From assembly GCA_000181795.3 (NCBI GenBank), contig CM012953.1:3208692-3245465 (forward strand): a stretch of DNA of 36,774 nucleotides. The letters are read 5' to 3'. Each line of letters begins with the position of its first letter. Positions within the stretch are counted from its first letter, which is position 1. Origin of the DNA: Trichinella spiralis. Taxonomy: Eukaryota > Nematoda > Enoplea > Trichinellida > Trichinellidae. This document shows positions 30,600-36,774 of the stretch, one piece after another. The notes below the pieces were generated by a model, which was given only the letters and a program-made list of their open reading frames with translations, did not search any database and was not told where the DNA came from. A program made the position numbers and the translations under genes.

Positions 30600-33175
30600 A
30601 ATTGTATCTGTTGAATTGCATCTAGTGAACAACGCTTGGTTGCGTTGAGGTTACGTGTGCGCGGAGCGATTGGTGTGCTGGCAAGTGTAGTGGTGAAGGT
30701 GCAGCGTCTGCTAAGGTGCAGTCGAGTGTGCTTAGTGCATAGTGTGTTGCAGTGTAGTGCATTTAGTTGCTGTGTGCTGCAGAGTTACGTGAGTGATTCC
30801 TGAATTACTGAACTTGTCTCTGTTGTTGGATCAAATAAAGTTATCCATCCCCCTCCCCCGCCGCCGCAAGCAGTTGTGTTTGATCACAGTAAGAATCATT
30901 CTTGCAGATCGATAGTCGATCTACCATAATCTGGAATACACAAAAACATACAGTCCACTGACCGAGCATCAAATTACGTTGTGTCCACAGCATTTTGGTC
31001 CTCTGAGCCGGATTCTGAAAAAGTCAGATTCCAAGTGATTGTGATTCTACGGAATCCGCGATCTACGGATAGATTGTGATAGTTATCAAAACAATGCTGA
31101 AAGAGAGATCTTCCTCCCCTCCAAGGAAGCTGGTCGAGTTGAAGAGACGACTGCAGTTCTTCGCGGAAGAGCTGGACCAACTATGCAAAGAGAATGTTGC
31201 AGCTGGTAGGATCGAAGCCGAGCTCGTTACTACCGAAGAGATCTACCGTCGAGTCGATAGATTCCGGGAAGAGTATGAGACTGGTCTGGACGGTGAAGAA
31301 GCGGCAACCGCGATAGCCGAGTGGGCAGAATATCGACAGGACTAAAGTGAGATCACTGTCCGTGCGCGAACCTTAATAAGCGCGGGAGAGGTGCACGCAA
31401 CAAGTTCTCAGAACAACGCTTGACTGCCGTCCCTCCAGCTTCCCAAGTACGGAGGTGACGTCACCGAATTTCGGGGATTCTGGGACCGATTCGCTGACAG
31501 CATCCACAAGCGGACAGATCTCTCAGATGGAACCAAACTGACGTATTTGCATGGCTGCCTGACAGGCGATGCGTTGAGGGCAATCAGTTGCCTGTCCTCT
31601 AATGGCCTCTACAAGGTGGCAGTGCAGAGGCTGAAAGAACGCTTCGACCGACCGTACACCGCGGTGAGAAAGTTGACACTCGACCTGCTCAGGATCACCA
31701 CCGGCGAATGGACGATGGGGAGGCTCCCTGACCACATAGACTGCCACATCGATACTCTGACAGAAATGGGGAAGGATCCCCGCACGGCTGAGTTTTCACT
31801 GGCAGAATTGTATGTCATTGCTGGCAGAGAGAAACTCGCAGACGCGACCAAGCTCAAATAAGATAAGCTGGTGAAGGCCGATGAGAAGTTGCAATCTGAC
31901 TTGGCGGCATTCCAGCGTTTTATCCGGGAGCAAATGGGGTTGATGGCTGAGTCCCACTGGAGCATTTTTAAAACAGGGCGCAACTGGAAGCCCGGAAAGG
32001 CGTCTGAAAGCAGCAAAACCAAATCCACGATTCGCAAGGGCAGTTTGCCTGTCTGAGACAGGCGAGCGGTCGCACGCCACGCCTCAGTAGCAAAGGGCTC
32101 ACACAAGGTGTTGGCCTGTCCTGAAGTGCTGAAAGCGAATAGCATTCAACGGCGGGCGTTGGACAAGAAGGCTGGCCTGTGCTTCAGCTACCTTGAACCA
32201 GGACATGAGGCGAAAGGGTGTGGCCAGCGTGGAGGAAAGAAGAACAGTGGGAGGAGCAGTGACTCCCCGGCCCCGCTATCCGGCGTGAAGCCTTCTGACC
32301 CATCGCAAGAGAGGGATCAGAAGGAGGGCAAACAGCTTCGACCCGTGAGGGTGAACCTCACTTCGGGTGATGAGTCAGGCGGGACTCGACTGCAGATCAT
32401 CCGGGCTCGCGCTCATAGCGACGGAGGCAAAAAGATGGTCGTCAACTGCCTGTTCGACACGGCAGCGGAGCGATCATTCATCAGGGAGAATGTGGCGCAA
32501 GAACTCCAATTGAAACGCTTTCTGTTGTGCTGAGTGTTACGAAGCTCAAAAGTCACGGCTTGTGAACTTCTGACTCAGCCCTTTGTTCAGAGAAGCCTGA
32601 AGGCCGGTAATCAGCTGCCATGGACTATGGAGAAGTTGTGCGACAACGTCGTCTGGTCAAAGATCTCGATACAAGCGTGACCACATCTCCGCAGCTTGGG
32701 ACTGCCGGATCAAGAAAGCGAAGAAGAGTTGCCAGTGCACGTCGTCCTTGGAGTCGACTACTTCTTCCGCCTGTTTGGGTCAACGATTTGTCGTGAACTG
32801 TCGTCGCTACCTGACAGGGACTGCGATGGAAGACCAGTGCGAGGAAGCAACCGCGTCCTGACCCGGCTGCATCAGAGATGGAGAGATACTAGAGGAGAAT
32901 GGTAGATCACTTATGAACACGCTTGAAGCAGGAGTACATTGTGACGCTTTCTTCACATGAAAAGTGGCGAAAATTGCAGGAACAGTCGGCTGTTGGCGAT
33001 GTGGTTTTAATCATCGAACTGAACACCCCTTGTAGCCAGGCACAGCTTGGACGAATCGGGGAACTGCTCTGTTCCCAAGATGGTAGGGCCCTCTCAGCCA
33101 AGTTGCAAACTGTGAGTAGCTTGATAACCAGATCAGTTCGCTCCTTGGTGCTGTTAGAACCAGGAGGGGGTTGAT
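30600..33175 (+). mobile_element. Broken BEL/Pao-family LTR retrotransposon
   Basis: A GC-rich leader starting near 30600 probably includes 5' LTR remains and is followed by the TTTGGTCC...GAGCCGG stretch usual before BEL/Pao genes. Parts in order are a gag-like region from about 31094 (DUF1759-type, with FRGFWDRFADSIH), a zinc-knuckle-like segment, an aspartic-protease-like DUF1758 region (VNCLFDTAAERSFI), and at the right end a DUF5641-type C-terminus (KWRKLQEQSAVGDVVLI). Reverse transcriptase and integrase cores were not seen, nor a 3' LTR. It is a fossil with at least four breaks. Its still readable domains suggest moderate rather than ancient age. Confidence 0.85.
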
Positions 33176-33179
33176 GCCT

Positions 33180-33570
33180 TACACCAGCCTCAATGGCAAA
33201 AATTAGTATATCATTGGTCGGCGAATGATACACTAACAATTGCTCACCCGAGTTTGTTTTTGTCTGTTCAGCAGTGAGCCGCATATCCTGCTGCTTGGCC
33301 GGAAGTCCTGGGTAACTGCGGGCGTGGCTGTAGTGCACTGTTCGCTGCGCCTAATCCCAAGTTGGGAAATAAGTGGCAGTATCTAAGCTAGTGGAGGCAT
33401 TGCTTGCCAGCTCATCGTAAGCCACTGTTAGCGGCCTCACATCCTCTACGGCCAGCCGTCTCAATTCATTAAGCTGCTGCTGATGATATAATGTTTGAGG
33501 GTCTACTCGGCAGCCATCTGCATGCTCACTGATTCGTATTAATTGTGTGGCTCACAGATCAGTATACCGT
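33180..33570 (-). pseudogene. FLYWCH/MULE transposase N-terminal fragment (copy c)
   Basis: Read on the minus strand this gives the end of a FLYWCH finger (ISEHADGCRVDPQTL), then LNELRRLAVEDVRPLTVAYD, SHARSYPGLPAKQQDMRLTA and SGEQLLVYH...ILIFAIEAG. That is the known order between finger and transposase core in FLYWCH/MULE proteins. The core (DGTFK onward) is absent; the fragment stops where the BEL/Pao relic ends on the other strand. One in-frame stop lies between the TYFPTWD and RTVHYSHAR stretches. Confidence 0.7.
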
Positions 33571-35356
33571 TTGTTACGGCAACCTCTTATTCTCTAATTT
33601 GAAAAGACATGAATTGCTGATGATATTACACAATAATAATAACGTGCTGTATTGAAACAATTCGGTTTACCGTTGCGCATATCCAACATTTGTGCATTTT
33701 GTCCACTTCAGGGTGTAGCACTGTCTTCCGTATACTAATTTTTGTTGGCTCCTTTGGGTAGATACGAACTGAATTTCATCATTATTTGTCTTCATCATTA
33801 AAAAAAATCTCAAAGCAACGATAAGGGAAAGAACACAAGGTAGTTACGGTAAACAACAATAAGAGAAAATAGAATTTCATTTGTAGCTTTTGCACTTTTC
33901 TAGTTTATTTGTCTAGCTCAGTCAGTTCTGTCTAGCTTAATGCCCAATAGGGCTTTGCCTCCTGCTTTCTGATGATGTACAATTTGTTTACTCTAGTTTT
34001 CGTAATACTATGAATTATTAGTAATATTAGAAATAAGTAAAGTAAAATAAAGTAAAGTAAAGTAAAGTAGAAGTAAAATAAAAACAATTACAACTATTAG
34101 TAATATTAGTAATACTATGAAAAATGCAGTACTTTCCAGTTCAGAATTTTACCAGGCAAAACATTTCAGATGCACGATATCTGAAACATCATTTTCTTGT
34201 GATGTCATTACAACAGGCAAGCAAATACTGTTTAGTGGAATATGCACTAACAGTTATTTCGCTCATCAGCTAATGAACTCTCGATTGCAAAGCACTAAAC
34301 TTAAACGCAAGACCAAATAAAAGTGATTTTGACAGTCTTGAATTCTACTGTAAATAACCATTTTGCAACATTTAGTTTTCATTTCTCATTTTATCAACCT
34401 CGAATATCGATTTCCTCATAAAAACTTTTCCATATGTTTATGTGAAAACTATAGAAAGGGTTGAGAAAAATGTAGTCGTATGGGAGCCAAACAAATGAAA
34501 TTACCTATTTGAAATCATTTTACCAAACAAAACTGCAAGCAGAGAAGGATATTTTTCGTCTCAAGTTCACTCCATTATGAGTGTGCGCATTTTCTTGCTC
34601 TAGCACCGCATATGCTCTGCCGAAATACAGTCATTGTTAATTATCCTCGTAAGAGCACAAATTGATCTTTCATGTGCAGCCAAAACATTCATTCCCATTG
34701 TTCGGGGTGAACAATAACTGCGCAATATCAAACGATTCGTTGCCTGGATCAAGCAGTGAATTGTCCATTTCAGAAAGCGTCTGCCTGAAGCATTGTAAAA
34801 ATTCCAAACTACCAGTATTATTTGGTTGAATTTATGCCTTGCGCATTTCTATGGCATCATGCTGCTCACAAATACTGAAATTCTAGCTGCTGTACGGTAT
34901 CGTGAAATGTTTAATAAACATTTGGTGCATTATGTACTGACTTCACATTATATACAAGGGTCTGTAAAAAATTTCTCAGATGCAGCGTAGCTGCTTTACA
35001 GATTGAACTGAAAATGCTTTTGGCTAGCTTAGGGGAAATTTACTCCATATGTGTGTTGATCTAGTGAAATTTCAGAAAATCCTGTGATGAATTTTGACGT
35101 TGCTCATGATATAATATACATTCTTCTTGAAAAAACAATAAAAGTATTAATTAATAAAATAAAAAATTTAATTGTTGGTCAAGAAATGAAAAACATATTT
35201 TATTTTCAAAAAATAGGTTAAAACTTCACATTACACTGCATTATTTTGAAGTGAAAGGGCCATAGACAACTTTAAAATTCTCATTCAGAAAGAAATTTAA
35301 ACAAAAGATAAAACAAAATTGTTCAAAGTAATAAACTTTAAAGTTTTACTTATTGG
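33571..35356. other. Relic-rich spacer
   Basis: Intermediate-GC sequence without an intact gene. It holds a pentanucleotide (AAGTA)n-like run at 34033-34082 and copy 2 of the dispersed repeat. It also holds a 53-codon minus-strand open segment (34670-34831) that reads like former coding sequence (SLEFLQCFRQTLSEMD, then PGNESFDIAQLLF). I do not recognise that protein. Confidence 0.4.
34288..34410 (+). repeat. Dispersed repeat, copy 2
   Basis: Same-orientation match to 724-850, with a near-identical core AAATAACCATTTTGCAACA and flanking similarity of roughly 70 percent by eye. Both copies lie near MULE fragments. Confidence 0.6.
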
Positions 35357-36642
35357 ATGGCGTTAGCAAAATTTATCATTTCATCTGTTTCCGAGCTTGG
35401 GGTACGTGAGGCAAATTTCAAGTTGTCGAGGTAAGTGACCAATCAATCATTCATTTGCCGCATTATGATTATATTCATTTCATATTTATAATATATGTAG
35501 TAACTTATGGTTTCATTAAATTTTACGATACTAATAATATTAAAAACTTCAGAAATAGCAATACGTATTATCTGAAAAAAATGCTCCTTACCGCGATTCT
35601 CGTAGTAATTATTCTGGCATTGATCTACCACTTTGTTACTAAAAAAAAGCAAACTGTGGAATGGAAAGAAACGCGAGTTCATCCAATGACAGCAATTCCT
35701 GAAAAGAAAACACCAGAGGAAATTATTAAGGAATCAAAAGAACTGCAGCTAAAAGCAGACAAGAAACAGGTGGGAAAAACAAAAAAGAAAACAAAATCCA
35801 AAAAGAGCAAGAAAGCTATTAAAAGCATACCGAAAGGAACGGATATAAGCAAAGAGAAAACAGAAACTGATAAAAAAATAGAAATGGCGGAAAGTTCACC
35901 TGAAACAATTCCAGCAGTCACTGAAACAAGAGATGTAATTCCGCAAATTCTTTCCAACGTTGGGACAGAAGAAATAACCAAAGCAGCGGAAAAAATAAGA
36001 CGGGAAGATTCAGAAAAAAAGAAAAGAAAACTGAAAAGAAAATCCAAATCCAAAAAAGACAGAGAAATGGAAAAAGAGATGTCAGTAAAGCAACATATGA
36101 TGAGCAAAGAGAAATCTGAGACAAAATTGCGAACTCAAGTAGCACCATTTCAATTGCAAAGCATTGCACAATTTACGGAAGAAGAGAATATAATGGGGCA
36201 AGTCGTTGCACAGAGGGATTTTAAACAGCAGACTAAAGTAGAAGAAAAAATAAAAAAAGCAGACTCAAAAAAAAGAAAATTAAAGTCTGCAAAAAGGTCT
36301 AAATCAACAAAAACTAAGAAAGAAAAGACAGAAATGATGGTAGAGAAAGATATAAGCTCAAAAAAACATAAGAGCAAACTGGAAGATGAAATTATGCAAT
36401 GGACACCAGAAGTGAGAGCACAAGCCACTGAGAGCAACCGTCTAATTGACAGAATGAGCAGGACAAGACTGTCAGAGAAAATAAGAGAAGAAAAGCAGCA
36501 GAAAAGAATTGGAGAGGGAAGGGAATCGAGAAAAAGAGAAAAAAGAAGTCCAAAAAGAAAATCAAAAGTCGGAATAAGAGCAAGAAAGGCGAAACAGAGG
36601 TGTACAGTAAAAACAACATATGCACGCAAAGCAGACACATGA
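35357..36642 (+). CDS. Lysine-rich, single-pass membrane repetitive protein
   Basis: Two exons, 35357-35430 and 35553-36642, joined by a 122-bp intron (GAG|GTAAGT...CTTCAG|AAAT) that keeps phase, give 387 residues. A hydrophobic segment (about 35-53, MLLTAILVVIILALIYHFV) followed at once by KKK predicts a membrane anchor with the basic side cytoplasmic or nuclear. The rest is extremely Lys/Glu/Ser-rich, with repeated blocks such as GKTKKKTKSKKSKK, EKKKRKLKRKSKSKKDRE and SKKRKLKSAKRSKSTKTKK separated by acidic or neutral linkers. I do not recognise a family. A shorter start at 35581 (the Met of the membrane segment) is possible. The frame continues past the stop, as described in the next entry. 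Confidence 0.7.
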
Positions 36643-36774
36643 AACAAAAAAAAGCAGGTTATGGAAGCACCAACAACAACGGAAATTAACTGCCAGCCGT
36701 TAGCGATGAAGCAGTCAATGTTCAGGCCAATCACAGTTGAAAAAAAAGCCTGATGAATTCATTAAAGAAGTGCA
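36643..36774 (+). other. Open continuation after the stop of the lysine-rich gene
   Basis: In the same frame after the TGA at 36640-36642, 36 more codons are open (QVMEAPTTTEINCQPLAMK, then SMFRPITVEKK) before another stop at 36751-36753. An eight-A run at 36740-36747 separates VEKK from a second frame reading PDEFIKEV. That phrase echoes the gene's own PEKKTPEEIIKES near its start. So the repetitive coding region probably extended, or still extends, beyond the window edge. Confidence 0.5.

Noticed and set aside
27941-30600. tRNA or other small RNA genes
   Set aside because: No segment with a tRNA A/B box pair or a recognisable snRNA core could be seen by eye here or elsewhere in the window.
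31609-32145. Minus-strand open frame of 178 codons over the BEL/Pao relic
   Set aside because: Antisense of the gag-like region, whose plus-strand reading matches the known family.
35679-36734. Long minus-strand open frames rich in Phe, Leu and Ser with apparent membrane segments
   Set aside because: Antisense of the lysine-rich gene: AAA/AAG codons read backward as TTT/CTT give false hydrophobic proteins.

Overview
The window is eukaryotic and AT-rich. It carries intron-containing animal genes, many with short introns, plus decayed transposons. The best fit is a nematode, most likely of the Dorylaimia/Trichinellida type. This rests on an invertebrate-type troponin I with a [11 protein letters not shown] inhibitory segment, FLYWCH/MULE transposase relics and a BEL/Pao relic of the sort I recall as abundant in Trichinella-like genomes. 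Species assignment is inference.

Layout. Positions 1-3.2 kb hold relics of MULE-type transposases: one minus-strand and one plus-strand copy of the same sequence facing each other. Positions 3272-12657 (minus) carry a complete NUP98-NUP96 precursor gene, for which I resolved 31 coding exons whose lengths sum to exactly 1782 codons. An 819-bp spacer separates its start from three plus-strand genes packed head to tail: the mitochondrial S-adenosylmethionine carrier SLC25A26 (13477-14525), the mitochondrial rRNA 2'-O-methyltransferase MRM3 (14704-16460) and the tRNA adenosine deaminase subunit ADAT3 (16592-17524). Gaps between them are 178 and 131 bp, which suggests an operon-like unit. Positions 18424-20109 (+) hold a five-exon PP1-like protein that has lost key catalytic residues, a likely pseudophosphatase. 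Positions 20.1-23.8 kb contain no recognisable gene but do contain a GC-rich promoter-like island (about 21.67-22.19 kb). Positions 23826-27897 (minus) are a troponin I gene with a noncoding first exon near 29.4-29.5 kb. Positions 30.6-35.3 kb are an accessory zone with a broken BEL/Pao element, a third MULE fragment and unassigned relic open frames. Positions 35357-36642 (+) encode a lysine-rich, membrane-anchored repetitive protein near the right edge.

The main novelty is in troponin I. After eight exons (seven of them coding), the gene offers three tandem, phase-incompatible versions of the C-terminal module. Each version is an exon for the switch/mobile region plus its own terminal exon and stop, so one gene can make three different troponin I tails. 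A second point is the possible functional grouping of SAM import into mitochondria with SAM-dependent mitochondrial rRNA methylation. A third is the pseudophosphatase. All exon boundaries were derived by eye from splice signals, phase continuity and family similarity; no search was run.
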